NCBI RefSeq assembly: GCF_012971745.1
Contig: NZ_CP048834.1
Location: 3,224,001 to 3,288,000 of the forward strand
Direction: 5' to 3'
DNA length: 64,000 nt
Origin: Starkeya sp. ORNL1
GTDB lineage: Bacteria > Pseudomonadota > Alphaproteobacteria > Rhizobiales > Xanthobacteraceae
The position numbers and the translations under genes are program-made. The first letter of the stretch is position 1; each line of letters begins with the position of its first letter. The notes under the pieces are model-generated. The model was not told the DNA's origin and searched no databases. It saw nothing but the letters and a program-made list of their open reading frames with translations. Shown here piece after piece: positions 47,811-58,777 of this stretch.

Positions 47811-47960
47811 CGCGGGATATCGTCCCCGGTGCCGGCCGTTCGGGTGACATCGGCGGCGGCGCGTGGCGGCCTTGATGGCTTGACCGAAGCGCGAGAGACT
47901 CGGCTTCCAGCAGATTCGCCGACGGCATTGAGCGCGTCGGCGAGGAGCGGCGGGGTCGTC

Positions 47961-48413
47961 ATGGACGAGATGAGCCTGAAGATCCTGCGGATTCTTCAGA
48001 AGCAGCCGGATCTGACGGTCGCCGAGATCGGCGAGCGCGTCGGGCTCAGCCATACGCCCTGTTGGCGTCGCATCAAGGAGATGGAGCGCGACGGCGTCAT
48101 CATGGGCCGGACCATCCGCCTCGATGCGCGGGCGCTCGGCTTCGATGTCTCGGTGTTCTGCTTCATCCGGCTGAAACAGCATGACGAAGAGACGCTGCTC
48201 GCCTTCGAGAAGGCGGTCCGCGCCATGCCGGAGGCGGTGCAGTGCTATTCGATGACCGGCGACCACGACTATGTGCTGCGTATCCTGGCCAAGAGCGTGC
48301 GCGAGTATGAGGAGATATTGAAGCGCTCGCTCCTGCACCTGCCCGGCGTCGGTTTCGTCAATTCCAGCTTCGCGCTGGATGAGCTGAAAAACACCTCGGA
48401 GCTTCCCATCTAG
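47961..48413 (+). CDS. Lrp/AsnC-family transcriptional regulator
   Basis: The 150-residue regulator has an N-terminal helix-turn-helix (TVAEIGERVGLSHTPCWRRIKEME) and a C-terminal RAM domain with PEAVQCYSMTGDHDYVLRI. Such proteins sense amino acids. It lies 162 bases upstream of the 2-oxoacid oxidoreductase gene and its leucine operon, so it is probably the leucine- or aromatic-responsive regulator of that operon. The ATG at 47961 gives the usual length; longer starts do not. Confidence 0.9.
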   Translation: MDEMSLKILRILQKQPDLTVAEIGERVGLSHTPCWRRIKEMERDGVIMGRTIRLDARALGFDVSVFCFIRLKQHDEETLLAFEKAVRAMPEAVQCYSMTGDHDYVLRILAKSVREYEEILKRSLLHLPGVGFVNSSFALDELKNTSELPI

Positions 48414-48575
48414 CGGTCCCGACGAAAAAGCGGACCGAATTCCTCATTCGAGCGTTGTTATTAGGACGCCATCCTCGCAAGCCCCTCCGCGGAGCCCGAG
48501 AAAGGGACCCCAGTCCACGTCCCAGGCTGCACTATCGGCATACGCACTTGGGTCCCGACTCATAAGGGGGCTGCC

Positions 48576-51500
48576 GTGTTGCTGACGCTCGACGACAAGT
48601 ATCTGGCTGAACAGGGCCGGGTCTTCCTGTCTGGCACGCAGGCTCTGGTCCGCCTGCCTCTGGTGCAGATGCGCCGCGACCGTGCGGCCGGACTGAACAC
48701 CGGCGTCTTCATCTCCGGCTATCGCGGTTCCCCGCTCGGCGGCTACGACCAGCAGCTCGCGGCCGCCCGCAAGCATCTCGACGCGCATGGCGTGGTGTTC
48801 CGGCCCGGCCTCAACGAGGACTTGGCGGCGACCGCGGTCTGGGGTTCGCAGCAGTTGCATCTCTCTCCCGGCGCCCGCAGGGACGGCGTCGTGGGCATCT
48901 GGTACGGCAAGGGTCCAGGCGTCGACCGTTCGGGCGATGTGCTGAAGCACGGCAATGCGGCCGGCTCGTCGCGCCTAGGCGGCGTGCTCTGCCTCGCCGG
49001 CGACGATCATTCCTGCAAGTCGTCCTCGATCCCGCATCAATCCGACCATGCCTTCATGTCGGCCTTGATGCCGGTGCTCTATCCCTCTTCGATCCATGAA
49101 TTCGTCGAGTACGGCCTGCTCGGCATCGCCATGTCGCGCTATTCGGGCTGCTGGGTCGGGATGAAGTTCATTTCCGACACGGTCGAGACCACCGCCTCGG
49201 TCTCGCTCGACGGCGAACAGCGCCGCTTCGCCCTGCCGGCCGATTTCGAGCTGCCGCCCGGCGGGCTCAATCTGCGCTGGCCCGATCCGCCGCTGGTGCA
49301 GGACGAGCGGCTGCAGGCCCACAAGGGCTATGCCGCGGTCGCCTTCGCCCGCGCCAACCATGTCGACGAAGTGACGTTCGATGTGCCGCGTGCCCGCATC
49401 GGCATCATCGCCTCGGGCAAGGCCTATGAGGACGTGCTGCAGGCGCTGAAGGAGCTGTCGATCGGGCCGGAGGAGATGCGCGAGATCGGCCTGCGCATCC
49501 TCAAAGTGCGGATGCCCTGGCCGCTGGAGCCCGAGGCGGTGCGGCACTTCTCCGAGGGGCTGGAAGAGGTGCTTGTCGTCGAGGAGCGGCGCGAGATCAT
49601 AGAAAACCAGATCAAGCAGCAGCTCTTCAACTGGCGCGCCGATGTGCGCCCGCGCATCATCGGCAAGTTCGACGATCGCGACCGCCCGTTCCTGCCGCTG
49701 TCGGAGGCGCTCACGGTGGGCACCGTCACCCGCGCCATCGCCGCGAGGGTGCTGCGCTTCGACTTCGACAAGGGCCTCAAGCGCAAGATCGAGGACGAGC
49801 TCGCCTATGTCACCGGGCGCAACGAGATGGTCGGGGGCCACGTCGCGCCGCTGATCCGGGTGCCCTATTTCTGCTCGGGGTGTCCGCACAACACCTCGAC
49901 CCGGGTGCCGGAAGGCAGCCGGGCGCTGGCCGGCATAGGCTGCCACTACATGGTCCAGTGGATGGATCGGAACACCGAGACCTTCAGCCATATGGGTGCG
50001 GAAGGCGTGCCATGGACCGGCATCGCCCCCTTCACCGACGAGAAGCACATCTTCGTCAATCTCGGCGACGGCACCTATTTCCATTCCGGCATCCTGGCCA
50101 TCCGCCAGTCCGTCGCCGCCAAGGTGAACGTCACCTACAAGCTGCTCTACAATGATGCGGTGGCCATGACCGGCGGCCAGCAGGTCGACGGGCATCTCAC
50201 CCCGCAGCTCGTCACCCATCAGCTGCATGCCGAGGAAGTCAGCCCGATCTATTTGCTGTCGGATGCCCCCGAAGCTTATGTGGCGCCCGAGCTTGCGCCC
50301 GGCGTCATCGTCCGCCACCGCGACGAGATCGACACGGTGATGCGGGAGCTGCGCGAGACGCCCGGCTGCTCCGCCATCGTCTATGTGCAGACCTGCGCGG
50401 CCGAGAAGCGCCGGCGGCGCGCCCGCAAGCTGATGGAGGAGCCGGCAAAGCGGGTCTACATCAACCCGGCGGTGTGCGAGGGCTGCGGCGATTGTTCGGT
50501 GCAGTCCAACTGCGTTTCGGTCGAGCCGCTGGAGACCGCCTTCGGCCGCAAGCGGCGGATTAACCAGTCGAGCTGCAACACGGACTATTCCTGCCTCAAG
50601 GGCTTCTGCCCCTCCTTCGTCACGGTGGAGGGCGGCAAGCCGCGCAAGCGCGCCGCGACCGCGCCCGACGTGTCCGGCCTGCCCGAGCCGACCCTGCCCT
50701 CGCTCGGCCCGCATCCGTGGAACATCGCCATTGCCGGGGTCGGTGGCACCGGTATCCTGACCATTGGCGCCATTCTCGGCATGGCGGCGCATATCGACGG
50801 CAAGGCGCCGATGGTGCTGGACATGGCGGGCCTGGCCCAGAAGGGCGGGGCGGTGATGAGCCACATCCGGATCGGCCTGCGGCACGAGGATGTCACCTCG
50901 CCCCGCATCATGACCGGTGGCGCCGACCTCATCATCGCTGCCGACGACGTCGTCGCTGCCTCGAAGGACGCCGTCACCCTGTGCGAACCGAAGCGCACCG
51001 TCGGCGTCGTCAGCACCCACACCATCCCGGTCGCTGATTTCGTGCGGCAGCGCGACTTCGACTTCAAGGCGAAGTCGGTCGAACGGACAGTGCGCCGCGC
51101 CGTCGCCGCCAATTCCCACTTCATCGACTTCACTGCCGTCGCCGAGGCGGTCTGCGGCGATGCCATAGCCACCAACATCATGATGACCGGCTTTGCCTGG
51201 CAGAAGGGCCTGATCCCGCTGTCGCGCGAAGCGATCGATCACGCGATTTCGCTCAACAGCGTCGCGGTCGACGCCAACCGCGCTGCGTTCGACTGGGGCC
51301 GGCTGCTGGCGGCCGATCCGGCCTGCGTCACGCCGCTGCTCACCTCCGCTCCGATGCAGACGACGCTCGAGGAGATGAGCCTCGACGAACTGATCGCCCA
51401 CCGCGCGGCGCATCTGGCGGCCTATCAGGACGAAAACCTTGCCGCGCGCTACCTCGCGCTGGTGGCGCGGGTCCGGCAACGCGCCGAGGCACTTGGTCTC

Positions 51501-52034
51501 GGCGAGCGCCTGGCGCGCACCGTGGCCCATGTCCATGCGCGCCTGCTGGCCTACAAGGACGAGTACGAGGTGGCGCGACTGTTCGCCGATCCCGCCTTCA
51601 AGGCCCAGCTCGAGCGGCAGTTCGACGGCGACTATTCGATCGCCTTCCACCTCGCCCCGCCCATGCTCCCGGGCAAGGACGCGATCGGACGGCCGAAGAA
51701 GCGTCGCTTCGGGCCGTGGATGATGCCGGCGTTCCGCCTGCTCGCCCGCATGAAGTGGCTGCGCGGCACACCGTGGGATCCGTTCGGCCGGACCACTGAG
51801 CGTCGCGCGGAGCGTGCACTGATCGCCGATTATGTCATGCTGGTGGAACGGGTCCTTGGCGAGCTAACCGCGGCGTCGGAACCCGCGGCGGCCGATCTGC
51901 TGGCGCTTTATGGCGACATACGCGGCTATGGGCCGGTGAAGCACGCGGCCATGCTGACGGCCAAGGCCCGCGAGCCCGAATTGCTGGCCGCCTTCGAGAT
52001 GCAGGCGACGCAAGAACCAAAAGCGGCGGCATAA
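48576..52034 (+). CDS. Fused indolepyruvate/2-oxoacid:ferredoxin oxidoreductase
   Basis: The 1152-residue protein fuses the alpha and beta parts of indolepyruvate ferredoxin oxidoreductase, which decarboxylates 2-oxo acids to acyl-CoA. The N-terminal part has [13 protein letters not shown]; the thiamine-binding part has [14 protein letters not shown] and [10 protein letters not shown]; a cysteine-rich region ([28 protein letters not shown]) binds iron-sulfur clusters; the gamma-like part has [18 protein letters not shown] start with AAGGGGG upstream. Because isovaleryl-CoA dehydrogenase follows after 25 bases, 4-methyl-2-oxopentanoate from leucine is a likely substrate; this is inference. Confidence 0.92.
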   Translation: MLLTLDDKYLAEQGRVFLSGTQALVRLPLVQMRRDRAAGLNTGVFISGYRGSPLGGYDQQLAAARKHLDAHGVVFRPGLNEDLAATAVWGSQQLHLSPGARRDGVVGIWYGKGPGVDRSGDVLKHGNAAGSSRLGGVLCLAGDDHSCKSSSIPHQSDHAFMSALMPVLYPSSIHEFVEYGLLGIAMSRYSGCWVGMKFISDTVETTASVSLDGEQRRFALPADFELPPGGLNLRWPDPPLVQDERLQAHKGYAAVAFARANHVDEVTFDVPRARIGIIASGKAYEDVLQALKELSIGPEEMREIGLRILKVRMPWPLEPEAVRHFSEGLEEVLVVEERREIIENQIKQQLFNWRADVRPRIIGKFDDRDRPFLPLSEALTVGTVTRAIAARVLRFDFDKGLKRKIEDELAYVTGRNEMVGGHVAPLIRVPYFCSGCPHNTSTRVPEGSRALAGIGCHYMVQWMDRNTETFSHMGAEGVPWTGIAPFTDEKHIFVNLGDGTYFHSGILAIRQSVAAKVNVTYKLLYNDAVAMTGGQQVDGHLTPQLVTHQLHAEEVSPIYLLSDAPEAYVAPELAPGVIVRHRDEIDTVMRELRETPGCSAIVYVQTCAAEKRRRRARKLMEEPAKRVYINPAVCEGCGDCSVQSNCVSVEPLETAFGRKRRINQSSCNTDYSCLKGFCPSFVTVEGGKPRKRAATAPDVSGLPEPTLPSLGPHPWNIAIAGVGGTGILTIGAILGMAAHIDGKAPMVLDMAGLAQKGGAVMSHIRIGLRHEDVTSPRIMTGGADLIIAADDVVAASKDAVTLCEPKRTVGVVSTHTIPVADFVRQRDFDFKAKSVERTVRRAVAANSHFIDFTAVAEAVCGDAIATNIMMTGFAWQKGLIPLSREAIDHAISLNSVAVDANRAAFDWGRLLAADPACVTPLLTSAPMQTTLEEMSLDELIAHRAAHLAAYQDENLAARYLALVARVRQRAEALGLGERLARTVAHVHARLLAYKDEYEVARLFADPAFKAQLERQFDGDYSIAFHLAPPMLPGKDAIGRPKKRRFGPWMMPAFRLLARMKWLRGTPWDPFGRTTERRAERALIADYVMLVERVLGELTAASEPAAADLLALYGDIRGYGPVKHAAMLTAKAREPELLAAFEMQATQEPKAAA

Positions 52035-52059
52035 GCACGCCGAACCGGGGAGGACGAAC

Positions 52060-53223
52060 ATGTACGCGGCCGAGATGAGCTTCGGACTCGGCGAGGACAT
52101 CGATGCGCTGCGCGACAGCGTGCGGCGCTTTGCGCAGGAGCGGATCGCGCCGATTGCCAGCGAGGTGGACCGGACCAATGCCTTTCCGCACCATCTCTGG
52201 CGTGAGATGGGCCAGCTCGGCCTGCTCGGCATCACCGTTCCCGAAGAGCTCGGCGGGGCCGGCATGGGCTATCTGGCCCATTGCGTGGCCATCGAGGAGA
52301 TGAGCCGAGCCTCCGCCGCGGTCGCGCTCTCCTACGGCGCCCATTCCAATCTCTGCGTGAACCAGATCCGCCGCAACGGCACGGCCGCGCAGCAGCGGAA
52401 ATATCTGCCGAAGCTGATGTCGGGCGAGCATGTCGGCGCGCTTGCGATGTCGGAGCCCGGTGCCGGATCGGACGTGGTGTCGATGAAGCTGCGCGCCGAG
52501 CACCGTGGCGACATCTATGTGCTGAACGGCAACAAAATGTGGACCACCAACGGCCCGGATGCCGACGTGCTGGTGGTCTATGCCAAGACCGACCCGGAAG
52601 CCGGCTCGCGCGGCATCACCGCCTTCCTGATCGAGAAGGGCTTCAAGGGCTTCTCCACCGCGCAGAAGCTCGACAAGCTCGGCATGCGCGGCTCCAACAC
52701 CTGCGAACTGGTGTTCGCCGATTGCGAGGTGCCTGCCGAAAATGTGCTCGGCGCGGTGGGACGCGGCGTCGGCGTGCTGATGTCGGGGCTCGACATTGAG
52801 CGCGTCGTGCTCGCCGCCGGCCCGGTCGGCATCATGGCGGCCTGCCTCGACGTGGTGGTGCCCTATGTGCACGACCGGCGCCAGTTCGGCGAGCCGATCG
52901 GCACCTTCCAGCTGATGCAGGGCAAGCTCGCCGACATGTATGTCGCGCTCAACACGTCGCGCGCCTATGTCTATGCCGTGGCGGCAGCGTGCGACCGCGG
53001 CGAGACCACGCGCAAGGACGCCGCCGGGTGCATCCTCTACGCCGCCGAACAGGCGACGCAGGTTGCGCTGCAGGCCATCCAGGCGCTCGGCGGCAATGGC
53101 TACATCAACGATTTTCCCACCGGGCGCCTGCTGCGCGACGCCAAGCTCTATGAGATCGGCGCCGGCACCTCGGAGATCCGGCGCATGCTGATCGGCCGCG
53201 AGATGTTCCAGGAGAGCCTTTGA
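52060..53223 (+). CDS. Isovaleryl-CoA dehydrogenase
   Basis: The 387-residue flavoprotein oxidises isovaleryl-CoA to 3-methylcrotonyl-CoA in leucine breakdown. Acyl-CoA dehydrogenase motifs are [29 protein letters not shown], and [18 protein letters not shown]. The catalytic glutamate is in the [10 protein letters not shown] segment, the position specific to isovaleryl-CoA dehydrogenase. [13 protein letters not shown] is also typical. Its stop overlaps the start of the next gene (TGATG). Often called ivd or liuA. Confidence 0.93.
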   Translation: MYAAEMSFGLGEDIDALRDSVRRFAQERIAPIASEVDRTNAFPHHLWREMGQLGLLGITVPEELGGAGMGYLAHCVAIEEMSRASAAVALSYGAHSNLCVNQIRRNGTAAQQRKYLPKLMSGEHVGALAMSEPGAGSDVVSMKLRAEHRGDIYVLNGNKMWTTNGPDADVLVVYAKTDPEAGSRGITAFLIEKGFKGFSTAQKLDKLGMRGSNTCELVFADCEVPAENVLGAVGRGVGVLMSGLDIERVVLAAGPVGIMAACLDVVVPYVHDRRQFGEPIGTFQLMQGKLADMYVALNTSRAYVYAVAAACDRGETTRKDAAGCILYAAEQATQVALQAIQALGGNGYINDFPTGRLLRDAKLYEIGAGTSEIRRMLIGREMFQESL

Positions 53224-54830
53224 TGGCGGTCCTCGCCTCGAACGTCGTCGCCCGCAGTGCCGCCTATGAGACCAATCGGAAAGCCATGCTCGCCAGCATG
53301 GCGGTGGTCGAGGCCGCGGTGCAGACCGCCCATGGCGGCGGCGGCGAGGAGGCGCGCCGGCGCCATGTCGGCCGCGGCAAGATCCTGCCGCGCGAGCGTG
53401 TCGCCCGCCTGCTCGATCCTGGCTCGCCCTTTCTCGAAATCGGCCTCACCGCCGGCCATGGCCTCAATGATGGCGCGACGCCTGCCGCGGGATTGATCGC
53501 CGGCGTCGGCCGGGTGTCGGGCCGCGAGTGCATGATCGTCTGCAACGACGCCACGGTGAAGGGTGGCACCTATTTCCCGATCACCGTGAAGAAGCATCTG
53601 CGCGCCCAGGAGATCGCCGCGGAGAACCGGCTGCCCTGCATCTATCTGGTGGATTCCGGGGGCGCCAATCTGCCGAACCAGGACGAGGTGTTTCCCGATC
53701 GCGACCATTTCGGCCGCATCTTCTACAATCAGGCACGCATGTCGGCGCAGGGCATTGCGCAGATCGCCGTGGTGATGGGCTCCTGCACCGCCGGCGGCGC
53801 CTATGTGCCGGCGATGAGCGACGAAGCGATCATCGTGCAGAACCAGGGCACCATCTTCCTCGCCGGTCCGCCTTTGGTGAAGGCCGCCACCGGCGAGGTG
53901 GTTTCGGCCGAGGAACTCGGCGGCGGCGACGTGCATACCCGGCTATCCGGCGTCGCCGACCATCTCGCCCGCGACGACATCCATGCGCTGGCGCTGGCGC
54001 GGCGCACGGTGGCCGACCTCAGCGGGGTCAAGCGCGTCGACCTCCCGCTCGGCGCGAGCGAGCCGCCGCTGTTCGATCCGGACGAGATCCTCGGCATCGT
54101 GCCGGCCGATCCGCGCACGCCCTATGATGTGCGCGAGGTCATCGCCCGCATCGTCGACGGCTCGCGCTTCGACGAGTTCAAGGCCCGCTTCGGCACCACG
54201 CTGGTCTGCGGCTTCGCCCAGATCCACGGCATCCCGGTCGGGATCCTCGCCAATAATGGCGTGCTGTTCTCGGAGGCCGCGCTGAAGGGCACGCATTTCG
54301 TCGAGCTCTGCTCGCAGCGCAAGATCCCGCTGGTGTTCCTGCAGAACATCACCGGCTTCATGGTCGGCAAGCGCTACGAGGCCGAAGGCATCGCCAAGCA
54401 CGGCGCCAAGCTGGTCACCGCGGTCGCCACCACGCAGGTGCCGAAGGTCACCATGCTGATCGGCGGCTCCTATGGCGCCGGCAATTACGGCATGTGCGGC
54501 CGGGCCTATTCGCCCCGCTTCCTCTGGACCTGGCCAAACAGCCGCATCTCGGTGATGGGCGGCGAGCAGGCGGCGGGCGTGCTGGCGACGGTGCGGCGCG
54601 AGAGCCTCGAGCGGGACGGCAAGAGCTGGAGCGCCGAACAGGAGGCCGCCTTCAAGCGGCCGACGCTCGACATGTTCGAGCGGCAGAGCCACCCGCTCTA
54701 CGCCTCGGCGCGGCTGTGGGACGACGGCATCGTCGACCCGCGCAAGTCCCGCGACGTGCTCGGCCTGTCGCTGTCGGCGGCGCTCAGCGCGCCGATCGAC
54801 GAGACCCGTTTCGGCGTGTTCCGGATGTGA
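53223..54830 (+). CDS. mccB: Methylcrotonyl-CoA carboxylase, carboxyltransferase subunit
   Basis: The 535-residue subunit carries out transfer of the carboxyl group to 3-methylcrotonyl-CoA. The crotonase-like carboxyltransferase halves are visible through [36 protein letters not shown] and [18 protein letters not shown], and [16 protein letters not shown] in the second half. Length agrees with the family. It lies between the dehydrogenase and the biotin-containing subunit, in the normal liu gene order. Confidence 0.94.
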   Translation: MAVLASNVVARSAAYETNRKAMLASMAVVEAAVQTAHGGGGEEARRRHVGRGKILPRERVARLLDPGSPFLEIGLTAGHGLNDGATPAAGLIAGVGRVSGRECMIVCNDATVKGGTYFPITVKKHLRAQEIAAENRLPCIYLVDSGGANLPNQDEVFPDRDHFGRIFYNQARMSAQGIAQIAVVMGSCTAGGAYVPAMSDEAIIVQNQGTIFLAGPPLVKAATGEVVSAEELGGGDVHTRLSGVADHLARDDIHALALARRTVADLSGVKRVDLPLGASEPPLFDPDEILGIVPADPRTPYDVREVIARIVDGSRFDEFKARFGTTLVCGFAQIHGIPVGILANNGVLFSEAALKGTHFVELCSQRKIPLVFLQNITGFMVGKRYEAEGIAKHGAKLVTAVATTQVPKVTMLIGGSYGAGNYGMCGRAYSPRFLWTWPNSRISVMGGEQAAGVLATVRRESLERDGKSWSAEQEAAFKRPTLDMFERQSHPLYASARLWDDGIVDPRKSRDVLGLSLSAALSAPIDETRFGVFRM

Positions 54831-54841
54831 GGAGCGCGCGC

Positions 54842-56830
54842 GTGTTCGGGAAGATCCTCATCGCCAATCGCGGCGAAATCGCCTGCCGGGTGATCCGCAC
54901 CGCGCGGCGCCTCGGCATCCGCACCGTCGCCATCTATTCCGATGCCGACCGCACCGCGCTCCATGTCGAGAGCGCGGACGAAGCCTTTCATGTCGGGCCC
55001 GCGCCGGCGACGCAGAGCTACCTCAGTATCGAGCGCATCATCGAGGCCTGCCGGGCGAGCGGCACTGAAGCGGTGCATCCGGGGTATGGCTTCCTCTCCG
55101 AGAACCCGGCCTTCGTCGAGGCGGTGGAGGCCGCCGGCCTCGTCTTCATCGGGCCGCCGGCCGCGGCGATCCGCGCCATGGGTCTCAAGGATGCCGCCAA
55201 GGCGCTGATGGAACAGGCGGGAGTGCCGATCGTCCCCGGCTATCACGGCGACGAGCAGGATGCGGGAGTCCTCGCCGAACGCGCCGCTGCGATCGGCTAT
55301 CCGATACTGATCAAGGCCCGGGCCGGCGGCGGCGGCAAGGGCATGCGGCGGGTCGACGAGCCGGCCGCCTTCCGCGCCGCGCTCGACGGCGCCGGTCGCG
55401 AGGCTCGGGCCGCGTTCGGCGACGGCGCCGTGCTGATCGAGAAATATCTCGAACGATCGCGCCACATCGAGATCCAGGTGTTCGGCGATCGGCACGGCAA
55501 TGCCGTGCATTTGTTCGAGCGCGACTGCTCGCTCCAGCGCCGCCACCAGAAGGTGATCGAGGAAGCCCCCGCGCCAGGCATGCCGGACGAGATGCGGCGC
55601 GCGATGGGCGCGGCGGCGGTGCGCGCGGCGAAGGCTATCGGCTATGTCGGCGCCGGCACGGTCGAGTTCATTGCCGACGTCTCGGAGGGGCTGAGAGCCG
55701 ACCGCTTCTTCTTCATGGAGATGAATACGCGGCTGCAAGTCGAGCATCCGGTCACCGAGGCGATCACTGGGCTCGATCTCGTCGAATGGCAGTTGCGCGT
55801 CGCCGCCGGCGAGCCCCTGCCGCTCGGACAGGACGAGATCACCCTGAACGGCCACGCCTTCGAGGCGCGGGTCTATGCCGAGAACCCGGCGCGCGGCTTC
55901 CTGCCGTCCACCGGCAGGCTGACACGGTTCGACGCGCCGGACGGCAATGTCCGCGTCGATTCCGGGGTACGGCAAGGCGACGAGGTCACGCCGTTCTACG
56001 ACCCGATGATCGCCAAGCTGATCGTCCATGCGCCGACGCGCGCGCAGGCCCTTGCCGGATTGTCCGACGCGCTCGCGCGCTGCCGTATTGCCGGCGTCGT
56101 GACCAATGTGGGCTTTCTCGGCCGGCTCTTAGCCGAGCCGAGCTTCGCCGCGGGCGACGTCGACACCGGGATCATCGATTGCGGGCTCCCCGCATTGGCA
56201 CAGGAGCCCTCGCCGCCCGCGGAGGCGGTCGCCGTCGCGGCGCTCGCCGCGCTCGGTCATCTCTCTCCGACGGAGACGCGCGAACCGTGGCAGGCGCTGA
56301 CAGGATGGCGGCTGTGGGGGGCTACGCCGCATTTCGCCGTGCTCGAACAAGGCGCCGAGCCGCTGGAAGTGGCTATCCTGCCGCAGGAAGCGGACCGCTT
56401 CGAGGCTGAGATCCAGGGGAAGGCGCTTCATCTCGCGGTGCTCCAGCGCCAGGCGGGCGGCGATGTGCAGATCGACCTCGGCGATCGCATCGCCAGCGTA
56501 GCCTTCACGCGCCGCGGCGAAGACCTGACGATCTTCATGGATGGCGCCACCCATGGCTTCAAGGTGCCCGATCCGCTCGATGCCACGCACGCCGAGCATG
56601 CCGCCGGCGACCATGTCGTCGCGCCGATGCCGGGCCGGATCACCGCCATTTCCGCCATATGCGGCAGCCCGGTCGCCAAAGGCGAGGCGCTGATCGTCAT
56701 GGAGGCGATGAAGATGGAGCTGACCCTGACCGCGCCGCGCGACGGCGCCATCGGCGAGATCGGCGTCGCGGTCGGCGATCAGGTCACCGAGGGGACTACA
56801 TTGCTGAGCCTCGCGGCGAAGGAGGCATGA
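54842..56830 (+). CDS. mccA: Methylcrotonyl-CoA carboxylase, biotin-carboxylase/biotin carrier subunit
   Basis: The 662-residue protein begins with a biotin carboxylase domain (FGKILIANRGEIACRVI, then the ATP-grasp glycine loop KARAGGGGKGMR and MEMNTRLQVEHPVTEAITG) and ends with the biotinyl domain, whose lysine is in EAMKMELTL. The GTG start at 54842 has AGGAG upstream; the open frame continues further back only through mccB in another frame. It partners with the preceding gene. Confidence 0.94.
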   Translation: MFGKILIANRGEIACRVIRTARRLGIRTVAIYSDADRTALHVESADEAFHVGPAPATQSYLSIERIIEACRASGTEAVHPGYGFLSENPAFVEAVEAAGLVFIGPPAAAIRAMGLKDAAKALMEQAGVPIVPGYHGDEQDAGVLAERAAAIGYPILIKARAGGGGKGMRRVDEPAAFRAALDGAGREARAAFGDGAVLIEKYLERSRHIEIQVFGDRHGNAVHLFERDCSLQRRHQKVIEEAPAPGMPDEMRRAMGAAAVRAAKAIGYVGAGTVEFIADVSEGLRADRFFFMEMNTRLQVEHPVTEAITGLDLVEWQLRVAAGEPLPLGQDEITLNGHAFEARVYAENPARGFLPSTGRLTRFDAPDGNVRVDSGVRQGDEVTPFYDPMIAKLIVHAPTRAQALAGLSDALARCRIAGVVTNVGFLGRLLAEPSFAAGDVDTGIIDCGLPALAQEPSPPAEAVAVAALAALGHLSPTETREPWQALTGWRLWGATPHFAVLEQGAEPLEVAILPQEADRFEAEIQGKALHLAVLQRQAGGDVQIDLGDRIASVAFTRRGEDLTIFMDGATHGFKVPDPLDATHAEHAAGDHVVAPMPGRITAISAICGSPVAKGEALIVMEAMKMELTLTAPRDGAIGEIGVAVGDQVTEGTTLLSLAAKEA

Positions 56831-57699
56831 TGCGGGTCCGCATCGTCGAAATGGCCGCCCGCGACGGCCTGCAGAACGAGAAGCGCACCATTGCGACCGC
56901 GGACAAGATCCACTTGGTCGACCTTCTGTCCGCCTGCGGCTTCGAGAAGATCGAAGCCACCAGCTTCGTCAGCGCGAAATGGGTGCCGCAGCTGGCCGAC
57001 GCCGCCGAGGTGATGGCCGGCATCGCCCGCCGGCCCGGCGTCACCTACAGCGCGCTGACCCCGAACCTCAGGGGCTACGAGGCCGCCCGCGCCGCTCGTG
57101 CCGACGAGGTGGCGGTGTTCGCCTCGGCCTCGGAAGGCTTCAGCCGCGCCAATATCAATTGCTCGATCGCCGAGAGCCTGGAGCGGTTCGGCCCCGTGGT
57201 CGAGGCGGCGAAGGCCGACGGCATTGCGGTGCGCGGCTATGTGAGCTGCGTCGTGCATTGTCCCTATGATGGGCCGACGCCGCCGGGCGCGGTCGGGGCG
57301 GTGACCACCGCCTTGCTCGCCATGGGCTGCCACGAGGTCAGCCTCGGCGACACCACGGGCCATGGCAGGCCGGAGGAGGTAGCCGTCATGCTCGACACCG
57401 TGCTCGAGGTTGCCCAGCCGGCCCAGCTGGCGGGCCATTTCCATGACACCGGCGGCCATGCGCTCGCCAATATCCGGGTCGCCCTGGACAAGGGGCTGCG
57501 GACCTTCGATGCCGCCGTCGCCGGCCTTGGCGGCTGCCCCTATGCGCCGGGTGCCAGGGGCAATGTCGATACGCTTGGCGTCGCCGCCCTGCTGGCGGAG
57601 TTAGGCCATGAGACCGGGCTCGTTCCGCAAGCCCTGGCGCAAGCGGCGGCCTTCGCCCGCGCTCTGGTCAGTGCACAGCCAGGGGAGAGCATCCGATGA
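56830..57699 (+). CDS. Hydroxymethylglutaryl-CoA lyase
   Basis: The 289-residue aldolase-type enzyme cleaves HMG-CoA to acetyl-CoA and acetoacetate, the final step of leucine breakdown. Motifs are EMAARDGLQNEKR near the N-terminus, ISCVVHCPYDG-like region VSCVVHCPYDG, SLGDTTGHG and GLGGCPYAPGARGN with its catalytic cysteine. GGAGG lies before two tandem ATGs; 56830 gives better spacing than 56827. It overlaps the end of mccA by one base and the next gene by ATGA. Confidence 0.94.
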   Translation: MRVRIVEMAARDGLQNEKRTIATADKIHLVDLLSACGFEKIEATSFVSAKWVPQLADAAEVMAGIARRPGVTYSALTPNLRGYEAARAARADEVAVFASASEGFSRANINCSIAESLERFGPVVEAAKADGIAVRGYVSCVVHCPYDGPTPPGAVGAVTTALLAMGCHEVSLGDTTGHGRPEEVAVMLDTVLEVAQPAQLAGHFHDTGGHALANIRVALDKGLRTFDAAVAGLGGCPYAPGARGNVDTLGVAALLAELGHETGLVPQALAQAAAFARALVSAQPGESIR

Positions 57700-58481
57700 A
57701 CTTCGAGACGATCCGGCTTGCCACCGACGAGCGCGGTGTCGCCACCCTGACCCTCGCCCGGCCGGAGCGGCACAACGCCCTCTCAGCGGCGATGATCGGC
57801 GAATTGGCACAGGCCGCGTCCCAGCTCGGCGGCGATCCGGCGGTGCGGGTGGTGGTGCTCGCCGCCGAAGGCGAGAGCTTCTGCGCCGGCGCCGATCTCG
57901 GCTGGATGAAGGAACAGTTCGCCGCGCCGCGCACCCAGCGCATCGAGGAGGCGCGCCGCCTCGCGCGGATGCTGAATGCGCTCTACAGCCTGCCGAAGCC
58001 ACTGATCGGACGGGTGCAGGGCCAGGCGTTCGGCGGCGGTATCGGCATGATCAGCGTCTGCGATGTCGCGATCGCCGCTTCTGGTGCCCGCTTCGCCTTG
58101 ACCGAGACCCGGCTCGGCCTCATCCCGGCGACGATCGGGCCCTATGTGGTGGCGCGGATCGGTCACGCCGACGCCCGGCGGGTGTTCATGTCCGGCCGCT
58201 TCTTCGACGCTGCCGAGGCGACGGCGCTTGGCCTGGCTAATGCCGTGGTCGATGCCGGCCAACTCGATGCCGCGATCGAGGCCGAGGTGACGCCTTATCT
58301 TGTCGCCGCGCCCGGGGCGGTGGCCGCCGCCAAGGACCTGCTGCGTCGGCTCGGCCCGAAGATCGACGATGCGGTGATCGAAACCACCATCGCCCGGCTG
58401 GCCGACATCTGGGAGACCCCCGAGGCGCAGGAAGGGGTAACGGCCTTCTTCGAGAAACGCCCGCCGCGCTGGCGCAGCTGA
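57696..58481 (+). CDS. Enoyl-CoA hydratase-family protein, probable methylglutaconyl-CoA hydratase
   Basis: The 261-residue crotonase has the oxyanion-hole segments EGESFCAGADLGWMKE and VQGQAFGGGIGMISVCD and a catalytic-position ETRLGLIPATIGPYV. In this operon it would hydrate 3-methylglutaconyl-CoA to HMG-CoA (liuC role). It ends the operon, and the gene beyond is on the opposite strand with its stop 51 bases away. Substrate is inferred from neighbours. Confidence 0.92.
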   Translation: MNFETIRLATDERGVATLTLARPERHNALSAAMIGELAQAASQLGGDPAVRVVVLAAEGESFCAGADLGWMKEQFAAPRTQRIEEARRLARMLNALYSLPKPLIGRVQGQAFGGGIGMISVCDVAIAASGARFALTETRLGLIPATIGPYVVARIGHADARRVFMSGRFFDAAEATALGLANAVVDAGQLDAAIEAEVTPYLVAAPGAVAAAKDLLRRLGPKIDDAVIETTIARLADIWETPEAQEGVTAFFEKRPPRWRS

Positions 58482-58532
58482 CGAATAGTCTGTCACGCGC
58501 CGCACAAGCGTCCTCTTGAGCGGCTTCGGCCT

Positions 58533-58751
58533 TCAGCTGATGACGACCGCCACCAGGTCGGCCTCGACGCCTTCCTGGCCTTCTTCAATGGCGACGGCGC
58601 TCACGGTCCCGGCGGTTTCGGAGCGATGCTCGACCTCGGTCTTCATGACTTCCATGATGAACAGCAGGTCGCCGGCGGCTACGGTGTCGCCGGGCTTTAC
58701 CTGCACCTTCCAGATATTGCCGGGAACCTGGGTGCGGACCTCTTCGGCCAT
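58533..58751 (-). CDS. Small biotinyl/lipoyl carrier protein, 72 residues
   Basis: The product is a single biotinyl-type domain: VPGNIWKVQVKPGDTVAAGD, then the attachment motif FIMEVMKTE with the modified lysine at residue 37. The EVMKT form resembles the small carriers near PxpB/PxpC genes. It lies 26 bases downstream of the aminotransferase on the same strand, and no biotin carboxylase gene is in this operon. Whether biotin or lipoate is attached cannot be decided from sequence; biotin is more likely. Confidence 0.88.
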   Translation of the reverse strand: MAEEVRTQVPGNIWKVQVKPGDTVAAGDLLFIMEVMKTEVEHRSETAGTVSAVAIEEGQEGVEADLVAVVIS

Positions 58752-58777
58752 GGCTTGTCTCCTGATGAGCGGACGGG

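Noticed and set aside
48975..51650. An 891-codon minus-strand frame opposite the ferredoxin oxidoreductase gene
   Set aside because: Same pattern: antisense frame kept open by third-position GC; no motif or ribosome binding site.
54494..54841. Upstream extension of the biotin-carboxylase subunit
   Set aside because: The extension reads mccB in another frame; the conserved N-terminus starts at the GTG at 54842, which has its own ribosome binding site.
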